The position numbers and the translations under genes are program-made. Below are positions 26,545 to 33,176 of a DNA stretch of 64,000 nt, one piece after another (position 1 is the stretch's first letter; each line of letters starts with the position of its first letter). The notes beneath the pieces were generated by a model. The model was not told the origin of the DNA. It did not search any database and saw only the letters and a program-made list of their open reading frames with translations. The stretch is from Nonomuraea sp. PA05 (GTDB lineage: Bacteria; Actinomycetota; Actinomycetes; Streptosporangiales; Streptosporangiaceae), in assembly GCF_008086045.1 (NCBI RefSeq), contig NZ_VSEY01000007.1, positions 186,001-250,000 of the forward strand, given 5' to 3'.

Positions 26545-27429
26545 ATGATTGTCGTGACGGGCGTGTCCGGGGCGCTGGGCGGAGCGATCTTCGACGGCTT
26601 GCGGGCCGCGGTGGGGCCGGCGGTGACGGGCGCCAGCAGCAAGGGTGACGGCACGGGGGTGCGTCACGCCGACTTCGACAGCCCGGAGACGCTGGAGCGG
26701 GCGTTCGAGGGCGCGCGCGTGCTGGTGTTCGTGTCGGCCGGGTACGCCGAGGACGACGTCGTGCTGGCCCGCCACGGCGCCGTCGTGCGGGCGGTGGCCG
26801 CGGCGGGCGTCGAGCACGTGATCTACACCAGTCTGGCCGGGTCGGGGGAGCGGCTCACGATCGCGCTGGCCCACCGGTGGACCGAGGCGCGGCTGGCCGA
26901 GGCGCCGTTCGACGTGACGGTGCTGCGCAACGCCCTGTACGCGGAGATCCCTGCGGGCCTGGCGCTGGCCGGCGCCGCCATGGCGGCCGAGAGCGGGGTG
27001 TTCGCGGCGCCGCTCGGCGAGGGGAAGGTGTCGGCGGTGGCCAGGCAGGACCTGGCGGCCGTGGCCGTGCGCGTGGCGGCCGAGGCGTGGCGGGACGTCG
27101 AGTCGGGCGGGGAGCGGCGGCACGCGGGCAGGACGTACGAGCTGGAGGGCGTGGCGGCGGTCGGCGGGCACGACCTGGCCGGGGTGCTCACCGAGGTGCT
27201 CGGGCGGCCGGTGGCCTACCTGCCGGTGCCGATGGGGGTTGCGCGGGGGGAACTGGCCGGGCTGGAGGCGTACCAGGCGGGGCACACGATGTCGACGTTC
27301 GCCAACATCGGCGCGGGCCTGCTGGAGGCCGGGCGCAGCGACCTGCCCGGGCTGCTGGAGGCGCCGACTCCGGTGCGCGAGCTGATCGCGCAGGCCGTAC
27401 GAGCGGGTCTCGGCTCCGCCCGCCCCTAA
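26545..27429 (+). CDS. NmrA-like NAD(P)-binding reductase (QorB/SDR-a type)
   Basis: A 294-residue atypical short-chain dehydrogenase of the NmrA/QorB type. It has the N-terminal dinucleotide motif VTGVSGALGGAI, a YTSLAGSG block in place of the usual YxxxK catalytic motif, and a substrate-side FDVTVLRNALYAE region. Relatives reduce quinones or sense NADP. Divergent transcription from an HxlR regulator supports a stress-inducible quinone reductase role, as inference. Its stop overlaps the stop of the convergent membrane protein gene. Confidence 0.85.
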   Translation: MIVVTGVSGALGGAIFDGLRAAVGPAVTGASSKGDGTGVRHADFDSPETLERAFEGARVLVFVSAGYAEDDVVLARHGAVVRAVAAAGVEHVIYTSLAGSGERLTIALAHRWTEARLAEAPFDVTVLRNALYAEIPAGLALAGAAMAAESGVFAAPLGEGKVSAVARQDLAAVAVRVAAEAWRDVESGGERRHAGRTYELEGVAAVGGHDLAGVLTEVLGRPVAYLPVPMGVARGELAGLEAYQAGHTMSTFANIGAGLLEAGRSDLPGLLEAPTPVRELIAQAVRAGLGSARP

Positions 27430-27995
27430 CGCTGCTCGTCGACCGGCGGCAGGCTCGGCTCTGCCTGTTCGACCGGCGCCATGTCCGCGGCGGCGGCGCG
27501 TTTGCCCTGCGCGGCGGCCAGCACCATCCCCACGGCCTGCGCCAGCCCTCCGGCCAGCAGCAGCCAGGCCGTGTACGGCTGCCACGCGGGCAGGCCCGCC
27601 AGGAAGTCGGGCGACTCGTACAGATTGGCCAGCAACACGACGGGATTGAACAGCGCGACGCCGAAGCCCAGCGCGTACGGGACGATGAGCACCCCCGACA
27701 CCACGAGGATCAGCGTCCGGCCGCGTCTCTCGCGCTGTAACAGCACCCCGAACACGAGGTAGGCGACGGCGGCCAGGCCGACGACCGCCGCGGTCCACCA
27801 GGTCAGCCGCCACGTGTCCACGCCCAGCGAGGTCAGCCCCGACTCGTCGACGCCGCCGCCCTGCCAGCCGGGGCCCGCGAGCTGCGCGCGCACGGCCGCC
27901 CGGACGGCCACGTGGCCCGCGCCCGCGTACGCCGCTGCCAGCACCGGCCCCAGAGCCAGCAGGACGAGCCCCGCCAGGCGACCGCTTCCCGCCAT
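27426..27995 (-). CDS. Unknown four-helix membrane protein
   Basis: I do not recognise this 189-residue protein. It has four hydrophobic segments (about residues 7-27, 66-86, 95-120 and 140-158) with a short loop containing PGWQGGGVDESG after the first. The C-terminal 30 residues are Ala-, Glu- and Pro-rich and probably cytosolic. The ATG at 27995 has AGGAGGGG upstream; a longer reading from 28028 would place it nearly against the TetR gene. It lies 39 bases after the tetR-family stop on the same strand, so it is likely co-transcribed with that regulator. Confidence 0.65.
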   Translation of the reverse strand: MAGSGRLAGLVLLALGPVLAAAYAGAGHVAVRAAVRAQLAGPGWQGGGVDESGLTSLGVDTWRLTWWTAAVVGLAAVAYLVFGVLLQRERRGRTLILVVSGVLIVPYALGFGVALFNPVVLLANLYESPDFLAGLPAWQPYTAWLLLAGGLAQAVGMVLAAAQGKRAAAADMAPVEQAEPSLPPVDEQR

Positions 27996-28034
27996 CCGCT
28001 TCCCCTCCTGCGACAGCCTTGCCCCCATCCCTCG

Positions 28035-28640
28035 CTATCCGAGGGTGTGCAGGCCGCTGATGGTGATCTCGGCCGCACGGCGCGCGGTGACCCACAGGTC
28101 CGCCATCGACTGCTCCTCCTCGAGGGTGGCCATCACGGAGAGCTTGATCGCCCCGATCAGCGCGCCCACCGCCGCCGCGGCGTCCGCCAGCGGGAGGTCG
28201 GGGAACGCCTCGTGCAGCGCCCTGGCCAGCCTGAGCTGGGTGTCGAACAGCATGAGCAGCGCGCGCGCCTGCAGCGCCGGCTCGGTGAGGATCAGCCGCA
28301 CCCGCAGCGCCGCCTCCTCCGCCGTCAGGTACTGGTACGCGGTGGCCTGCTCGAAGCTCTCCTCGATGACCCGCAGCAGCACGCCGGTCACCGTCTCGTC
28401 GGGCCGCCGGCTCTCCATCGCCGTGAGCGCCAGCTCCAGCCGGGACGCGGTGTCGTAGAAGACCACGTCCTCCTTGCTGGCGAAGTAGCTGAAGAACGTG
28501 CGCGTCGACACGTCGGCCTGCTCGGCGATCTCCGCGAGCGTGGTCTCCTCGAAGCCCTTCTCCTCGAACAGCCGCAGCGCCCCTTCGATCAGCGCCTGCC
28601 GCGTGCGCTGCTTCTTGCGCTCCCGGAGCCCTTCCACCAT
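28035..28640 (-). CDS. TetR-family transcriptional regulator
   Basis: A 201-residue TetR repressor. The N-terminal DNA-binding domain is RTRQALIEGALRLFEEKGFEETTLAEIAE followed by VSTRTFFSYFASKEDVVF (split at the turn). The C-terminal ligand domain has the MftR-like/TetR_C pattern. I prefer the ATG at 28640, which is six bases from a TATAGT hexamer (28652-28647), so the mRNA is probably leaderless; an upstream ATG at 28679 would add 13 residues. It is divergent from the P450 and likely controls that P450-ferredoxin unit and the membrane protein downstream of itself. Confidence 0.9.
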   Translation of the reverse strand: MVEGLRERKKQRTRQALIEGALRLFEEKGFEETTLAEIAEQADVSTRTFFSYFASKEDVVFYDTASRLELALTAMESRRPDETVTGVLLRVIEESFEQATAYQYLTAEEAALRVRLILTEPALQARALLMLFDTQLRLARALHEAFPDLPLADAAAAVGALIGAIKLSVMATLEEEQSMADLWVTARRAAEITISGLHTLG

Positions 28641-28646
28641 GCCGGA

Positions 28647-28652
28647 ACTATA
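28647..28652 (-). promoter_or_regulatory. Minus-10 hexamer of the TetR gene, leaderless start
   Basis: TATAGT on the minus strand lies six bases before the ATG at 28640, with TGAAAA at the minus-35 position 17 bases away. Spacing places the first transcribed base at or next to the start codon, which decides that start over the ATG at 28679. Confidence 0.55.
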
Positions 28653-28736
28653 CTGCACGTCCTTATTGTTTTCACCCATTGAAGTTTTGCATCGAGTGAG
28701 GTTTTCTAGGGGGGAGGACTCGGAAAGGAGCGGAAC

Positions 28737-29933
28737 ATGTCACCGTTGACCCTGCCCACCGCCCGCCAGCGCCCGCTCGACCCGCCCGACGAAGTCACCG
28801 CCCTGCGACAACAGGCGCCGATCCACCGCATGACGTACGCCGACGGCCACCAGGGCTGGCTCGTGACCGGCTACGCGGCGGCCCGCGCCGTCCTGGCGAG
28901 CCCGCACTTCAGCAACCGGCCCGAGCACATGCACCCGCCGATCCCGTCCGCCAGGATGGAGCTGGCCACCCGGCCGGAGAAGTTCCGCGTGCCGCCCGGG
29001 TTCTTCCTGCGCATGGACCCGCCCGACCACACCCGCTTCCGCAGGCTGCTGACCGGGCAGTTCACGGTGCGGCGGATGAAGACGCTGGAGCCGCGCATCG
29101 AGGAGATCACCGAGGCCTGCCTCGACGCCATGGAGGCCGCGGGGCCGCCCGCTGACCTCGTCCAGGAGTTCGCGCTGCCGATCCCCTCGCTGGTCATCTG
29201 CGAGCTGCTCGGGGTGCCGTACGAGGACCGCGACCGGTTCCAGGCCGACACCAAGGTGCTGGCCAGCCTCGACGCCAAGGCCGACGACGCCATCGCCGCG
29301 CTCGGCGGCATCTCGGCCTACCTGTACGGGCTCGTCCAGCGCAAACGCAAGGAACCGGCCGACGACCTGCTCGGCGGGCTCATCGAGAGCGGGGAGCTGA
29401 GCGACGAGGAGCTGGCCGGGGTCGGGGTCCTGCTGCTCATCGCGGGGCACGAGACGACCGCCAACATGCTGGGGCTCGGGACGTACGCGCTGCTCACCAA
29501 CCCGGACCAGCTCGCCGCCATGCGCGACGACCCGTCCGTGGTGGAGAACGGCGTCGAGGAGCTGCTGCGCCACCTCACGATCATCCACCTCGGCCCGATC
29601 CGCTCCGCGCTGGAGGACGTCGAGATCGAGGGCGTCACGATCGCCGCCGGCGAGAACGTCGCCATCCACCTGCCCGCCGTCAACCGCGACGCCGCCCGCT
29701 TCGCCGACGCGGAGCGGCTCGACCTCACCAGGCCCGCCGGCGGTCACCTGACCTTCGGCCACGGCATCCACCAGTGCCTCGGCCAGCAGCTCGCCCGGGC
29801 GGAGATGCGCATCGCCTACCCTGCGCTGCTGCGGCGCCTGCCTGGCCTACGCTTGGCGGTAACACCCGAGGAGGTGCCGATGCGCTCGGACATGAGCATC
29901 TACGGAGTGCACCGCCTCCCTGTCACTTGGTAG
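28737..29933 (+). CDS. Cytochrome P450 (bacterial class I, CYP105-like)
   Basis: A 398-residue soluble P450. Seen are the oxygen-binding AGHETTANM in the I helix, EELLR of the ExxR pair, and the heme loop FGHGIHQCLGQQLAR with the axial Cys347. It needs a ferredoxin and a reductase; the ferredoxin gene follows seven bases downstream and a ferredoxin reductase-like gene lies 10 kb upstream. Substrate is unknown. The ATG at 28737 has AAAGGAG eight bases upstream. Divergence from a TetR gene suggests induction by a small molecule that is perhaps its substrate. Confidence 0.95.
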   Translation: MSPLTLPTARQRPLDPPDEVTALRQQAPIHRMTYADGHQGWLVTGYAAARAVLASPHFSNRPEHMHPPIPSARMELATRPEKFRVPPGFFLRMDPPDHTRFRRLLTGQFTVRRMKTLEPRIEEITEACLDAMEAAGPPADLVQEFALPIPSLVICELLGVPYEDRDRFQADTKVLASLDAKADDAIAALGGISAYLYGLVQRKRKEPADDLLGGLIESGELSDEELAGVGVLLLIAGHETTANMLGLGTYALLTNPDQLAAMRDDPSVVENGVEELLRHLTIIHLGPIRSALEDVEIEGVTIAAGENVAIHLPAVNRDAARFADAERLDLTRPAGGHLTFGHGIHQCLGQQLARAEMRIAYPALLRRLPGLRLAVTPEEVPMRSDMSIYGVHRLPVTW

Positions 29934-29939
29934 GTCACG

Positions 29940-30131
29940 ATGGAAATCAAGGCAGATACCACGGTGTGCATCGGCGCGGGCATGTGCGCGCTGACGGTGC
30001 CGAAGGTGTTCGACCAGAGCGAGGACGAGGGCACGGTCGTGCTGCTCCAGGACGAGCCTCCGCAGGAGCTGGAGGAGGCCGTGCGCCGGGCTGTGACCCT
30101 CTGCCCGTCCGGGGCGATCTCGGTCTCCTGA
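29940..30131 (+). CDS. 3Fe-4S ferredoxin (P450 partner)
   Basis: A 63-residue single-cluster ferredoxin of the SuaB/SoyB type. Only three cluster Cys are present: Cys10, Cys16 and Cys55 (CIGAGMC and the terminal CPSGAI), which indicates a [3Fe-4S] cluster. It begins seven bases after the P450 stop and is the natural electron donor to it. A hairpin with a T-rich tail follows 40 bases later. Confidence 0.94.
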   Translation: MEIKADTTVCIGAGMCALTVPKVFDQSEDEGTVVLLQDEPPQELEEAVRRAVTLCPSGAISVS

Positions 30132-30171
30132 CGCGGGCCGCGCCTTGACAACGCCCTGACAACACCGCTTC

Positions 30172-30209
30172 GCCGTCGCCGCATCCCTGACTCGCGGCGG
30201 CGGCTCTTT
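30172..30209 (+). terminator. Terminator of the P450-ferredoxin operon
   Basis: An 11-bp stem with one G-T pair joins 30172-30182 and 30194-30204, followed by TCTTT. It is placed to end the P450-ferredoxin transcript and to insulate the SOS-type promoter that begins 40 bases later. Confidence 0.65.
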
Positions 30210-30249
30210 CGTGTGCGCCGGGGTTCGCGCCGCTTTCCCGTCAACATCA

Positions 30250-30305
30250 TCGAACCTATGTTCGTGGTTCGGTTGACAACAGGCCGTGATCGAAATTATG
30301 TTCGA
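30250..30305 (+). promoter_or_regulatory. Promoter with two LexA-type (SOS) boxes
   Basis: TTGACA at 30273-30278 and TATGTT at 30297-30302, 18 bases apart, form a near-consensus promoter. TCGAACCTATGTTCGT (30250-30265) and TCGAAATTATGTTCGA (30290-30305) each match 11 of the 12 fixed bases of the actinobacterial LexA box TCGAAC-N4-GTTCGA. The second covers the minus-10. Their centres are exactly 40 bp apart, so a LexA dimer on each could repress cooperatively. The promoter points at the HEPN gene, about 270 bases downstream. Confidence 0.7.
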
Positions 30306-30308
30306 CCT

Positions 30309-30575
30309 AGTGACGGTGAGGCTCGCGGCTCAACGTCACCTGGGACCTGGTCGCGGGCCGTTCGCTTCCCCAAGCGATTTTCCCGCGGCCAGGCTCCTCG
30401 GGCGAAGGGCGCGTCCTCGTCGTCGGCGGAGACGAGTGGGCGTGTCCTGGCCGGACGGGGAGAGGGGAAGCTCCTCGTCCGGCCTGCCCGGCGGAAATGT
30501 CGGTGGCGTCTGCGATTGTTGGCTCCATCGGCGCGGAAGCCGGCGTCGCCCACGACTCCAAAGGAGGCGCGCAAG
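30309..30575 (+). other. Long structured leader of the HEPN gene
   Basis: No convincing gene is seen in the 267 bases between the SOS-type promoter and the HEPN start; Arg-rich open frames cross it but lack ribosome sites. Two stems compete: stem A pairs 30386-30393 with 30446-30453 (with an inner 6-bp stem 30416-30421/30431-30436), and stem B pairs 30449-30457 with 30476-30484. They share bases 30449-30453 and so cannot form together. Confidence 0.5.
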
Positions 30576-31022
30576 ATGGCACCACGGCCTAGAGAAACGC
30601 CCGGGCCCCGGCTGTCGCCTGCGGTTCGGGCACACCTGACCGATTCACGTTCGTGCCTGGCGGAGGCGACCGGCGCTCGCACCCCGGCATCCCGATATGT
30701 GGCCGCCCACCTGGCGGCCCTGCGAGCGGCAGCGGCGATCCTCGCCGCCCGGCCCCGCCCTGCCGAGGGCCGCCGCCGGCGGCTGCGCAGCGCGTGGGAG
30801 CTCCTGCCTGAGGCGGAGCCGTCGCTGGAGCAGTGGGCCACCTACTTCGCCACCACCGCCGCCAAGCGGGCCGCGGCCGAGGCGGGGATGGTGCGGCGGG
30901 TCAGTGCGGCGGACGCTGAGGAGATCTTGGCTGAGGCCGAGACGTTCGTGGCGACCGTTGAGGGCATTTTGGGGGTTCCGTCCCAGCCGCAACTGCCGGT
31001 GGATGTGCCGTTGGCGGGTTGA
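30576..31022 (+). CDS. HEPN-domain protein (SAV_6107-like)
   Basis: A 148-residue all-alpha protein similar to the actinobacterial SAV_6107-type HEPN family. A HEPN R-x4-H motif is visible as RYVAAH (Arg40, His45), the arrangement that forms the ribonuclease site in active HEPN proteins. A second helical pair follows (SLEQWATYFATTAAKRAAAEAG). The ATG at 30576 has a perfect AAGGAGG eight bases upstream, which fixes the start against a longer frame from 30213. It stands alone behind an SOS-type promoter. No antitoxin (MNT) gene is adjacent. Function is unknown; nuclease activity and DNA-damage induction are inferences from motif and promoter. Confidence 0.75.
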   Translation: MAPRPRETPGPRLSPAVRAHLTDSRSCLAEATGARTPASRYVAAHLAALRAAAAILAARPRPAEGRRRRLRSAWELLPEAEPSLEQWATYFATTAAKRAAAEAGMVRRVSAADAEEILAEAETFVATVEGILGVPSQPQLPVDVPLAG

Positions 31023-31090
31023 AGAGGGCTTCCTGAGGCGCGGTCCGCGCCTTGACGCGGCTCACGGCCCGCCTTGAAGGCCCGCCGTTC

Positions 31091-31313
31091 GCGTCCTGAG
31101 GCTCGCTGCTGCCTCTGCGGGCCTCGCCCCCGCACCCCTGGGCCCGCCACCGCGCCCGCTGGCCTGGCCATCGCGTCCTGCGCGGGCCTGGCCGTCGTGT
31201 CCTGGGGCTCGCCGTCGCGTCCGCGGGCCTCGTCAGCGTGTCTGCGGGCTCGCAACCGCACCTGAGGCTCGCTACCGCGCCCGGGCCTGGCTTCGTGTCC
31301 TGAGGCCGCCGCC
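31091..31313. repeat. Degenerate tandem array of about eleven 18-24 bp units
   Basis: Between the HEPN gene and bldD the sequence is built from about eleven units such as GCGTCCTGAGGCTCGCTGCT, GTGTCCTGGGGCTCGCCGTC and GCACCTGAGGCTCGCTACC, roughly of the form GCGTCCTGGGGCCTCGCCACC with variable length. Units drift in length, so no reading frame is kept and no protein is supported. There are no invariant repeats with unique spacers, so it is not a CRISPR. Confidence 0.6.
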
Positions 31314-31474
31314 GCATGTGCGGGCTTTCCCGTCCGGGTCGCTCGAAAACCCCTCGATCGCAGCACCCGGAAAATGCCGATGGGCTCGCCGACGATGCGA
31401 CGAGCCCCCGGTCGGAGCGGGCGACCTCAAAACCAGGACGACGAAGCCCCAAGACCCCGGACGGTCTCAGAACG
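31314..31474. other. Spacer before bldD with a possible bldD terminator
   Basis: Together with the array this makes a 452-base gap after the HEPN gene. GGGCTCG (31382-31388) pairs with CGAGCCC (31401-31407) around a 12-base loop, and could terminate bldD on the minus strand. Nothing else is recognised. Confidence 0.35.
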
Positions 31475-31969
31475 TCAGAACGACTCCACGGCCCTGCGGG
31501 CCTCGGCGTCGAGAACGCCCCAGCTGATGAGCTCTTCGGTGAGCTCGCTCGGCGACTTGTCGTAGATCACGGCCAGGGAGCGCAGGTCCTCCTGGCGGAT
31601 CGACAGCACCTTGCCGTTGTAGTCGCCACGCTGGCTCTGGATCGTGGCGGCGTACCGGGCGAGGGCGCCGGCCTTCTCCTTGGGCAGCGTCGCGAGCCGC
31701 TCCAGGTCGATCACAAGCTTGGGCGTCGGCCCGAGCGGGCTGGGGGCGGCTCCGCCCGGCAGCAGCTCGGATACGGGCACCCCGTAGAAGTCGGCAAGTT
31801 CGGCAAGCTTCTGCACGGTCACCGCTCGGTCGCCACGCTCGTAAGAGCCAACGACTACGGCTTTCCACCTGCCACGCGACTTCTCTTCGACTCCATGCAG
31901 GGACAGGCCCTGCTGGGTGCGGATGGCGCGGAGTCGTGCACCCAGCGACTTTGCGTACTCAGACGGCAT
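31475..31969 (-). CDS. bldD: Developmental master regulator BldD
   Basis: BldD represses sporulation genes during growth when bound to cyclic di-GMP. The 164-residue protein has an XRE-type HTH domain (YAKSLGARLRAIRTQQGLSL to about residue 70) nearly identical to the Streptomyces protein, and a C-terminal domain with the c-di-GMP motif R114-G-D116 ... R125-Q-E-D128 (RGDYNGKVLSIRQED), numbered exactly as in S. coelicolor. All signature residues are present, so it should dimerise through a c-di-GMP tetramer. It ends in SWGVLDAEARRAVESF. In Streptomyces it lies directly beside pyrR; here an arginine deiminase operon intervenes. A near-consensus BldD box lies about 150 bases upstream. Confidence 0.97.
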   Translation of the reverse strand: MPSEYAKSLGARLRAIRTQQGLSLHGVEEKSRGRWKAVVVGSYERGDRAVTVQKLAELADFYGVPVSELLPGGAAPSPLGPTPKLVIDLERLATLPKEKAGALARYAATIQSQRGDYNGKVLSIRQEDLRSLAVIYDKSPSELTEELISWGVLDAEARRAVESF

Positions 31970-32270
31970 CGTGTGGCCCCCCGGCTCTCGTATGTATCGC
32001 TCTCAGTAGATTGTGCTCCCTTGCGGCGTATGCCCGGGCCACCGGGGGGTCTGGTGCCAGGCTCGGCACCATCGGTAGCCATGGCTCTGGGTTTACCCCA
32101 GAACGCCGCGCGGTGTGGTTACGCACAGTGACGGTAAAGGGGTGGACGCCTAAGGTCAAGCTGATTGGAAAAAAGATGCCGAATCCGGTCCGGTAGTGAA
32201 CGCCACAATCGCCCCTCATGTCCCACTGACAACGGTGACTTCGTCAGAGTTTGACGAGAAATTCCGGCGG
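31970..32270 (-). other. bldD upstream region
   Basis: The 301 bases between bldD and the universal stress gene hold no gene. They contain the BldD-type box at 32119-32131 and, next to the stress gene stop, a weak TCGTCA/TGACGA hairpin (32241-32246/32252-32257) that could end the arc transcript. Confidence 0.5.
32119..32131. promoter_or_regulatory. Candidate BldD autoregulatory box
   Basis: TTACGCACAGTGA differs at one fixed position from the published Streptomyces BldD consensus nTnACnC(A/T)GnGTnAn. BldD of S. coelicolor represses its own gene, so a site about 150 bases before the bldD start is expected. Confidence 0.45.
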
Positions 32271-33176
32271 TCAGGGCTCCCTGGTGAGAATCATGACAGG
32301 GCAGGTCGAAGCCCGGACGATCTTCATCGAGGTGTCCCCGAGGAACACCCGCCTCAGTGGTCCCGTGTCGCTGGAAGCGCATATGATCATCTCGCCAGGC
32401 AGCCACGAGGTCGTGCCGAGTGCCTGGGCCACGTTGCGGCCCTCCAGCACTTCGACCTCCACGGCCCGCCCCGCCGGCCGTCCCGACGGCTGCCGTCCCC
32501 GCGCCGCCGCGTGGAGGTCGGCCGCCGCCTGGTCGCGCAGGCGTACGAGCATCTCTTCCTCGATCCTCGCCCGCCTGCCACTGCTGATCACCAGCGTCAC
32601 CAGACGCAGCGGCACGCCCAGCGCCGCAGCAGTCCCGGCCGCGTCCTTGACGGCCGCGTCACAGCCGGGGCCGCGCCGGTAGGCGACGGTCAGGCGGTCG
32701 AAGGCGGCCGGCGGCTGGTCGCCGTAGCCGCGCGGGGCGAGCAGGACGGGAACGGAGGAGGAGTGCAGAAGCTGGTCGGCGGTGCTGCCCACCGAGATGC
32801 GCCCCCTGCCGCTGCCCGAGGCCGAGCCGATGACCACGACGTCGGCGCCGCGCCCGCGCGCCAGCTCCACGAGCCCGCGCCCGCTGCCCCTGTGGGTGTG
32901 CGCGACAAACTCGGCACCCCCGCCGCCAGGTCCACCTCCCAGCTCGCCCACCAGTTCGCGGGCCTGGGCGAGCGTGGCGTCGGCCTGCTCGCGCAGGTAG
33001 GCGCGCCAGGCGCTCTCCTCGGCCCTGGCGGGCCCCGGCGTCGAGCGGGCGGGCGGCTGCACGGTCGCCACCGTCAGCCGCGCGTGCGCCTGCTCCGCCA
33101 GCAGTACGGCCAGCGCCAGCCCGTCCCGCCCCCGGGCTCCCGGGACGTATCCGGCCAGCACGTCGTCGAGCCTCAT
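32271..33176 (-). CDS. Tandem-domain universal stress protein
   Basis: A 301-residue protein made of two UspA domains. ATP-binding loops are visible in both halves: IGSASGSGRGRISVGSTADQ then SSVPVLLAP in the first, and CASSDTGPLRRVFLGDTSMK then TCPVMIL in the second. Such proteins help persistence under energy or oxygen stress. It starts on the base next to the permease stop, as the last gene of arcA-arcC-permease-usp, which suggests use of the arginine deiminase pathway during hypoxia or energy limitation. Confidence 0.9.
   Translation of the reverse strand: MRLDDVLAGYVPGARGRDGLALAVLLAEQAHARLTVATVQPPARSTPGPARAEESAWRAYLREQADATLAQARELVGELGGGPGGGGAEFVAHTHRGSGRGLVELARGRGADVVVIGSASGSGRGRISVGSTADQLLHSSSVPVLLAPRGYGDQPPAAFDRLTVAYRRGPGCDAAVKDAAGTAAALGVPLRLVTLVISSGRRARIEEEMLVRLRDQAAADLHAAARGRQPSGRPAGRAVEVEVLEGRNVAQALGTTSWLPGEMIICASSDTGPLRRVFLGDTSMKIVRASTCPVMILTREP

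Noticed and set aside
30213..30575. Longer HEPN protein starting at 30213, or a separate Arg-rich protein from 30286
   Set aside because: Both run through the SOS promoter or the structured leader and lack ribosome sites, whereas ATG 30576 has a perfect AAGGAGG at the right distance.
31091..31313. CRISPR array
   Set aside because: Units are degenerate, 18-24 bp and adjacent to each other; there are no identical repeats separated by unique spacers, and no cas gene.
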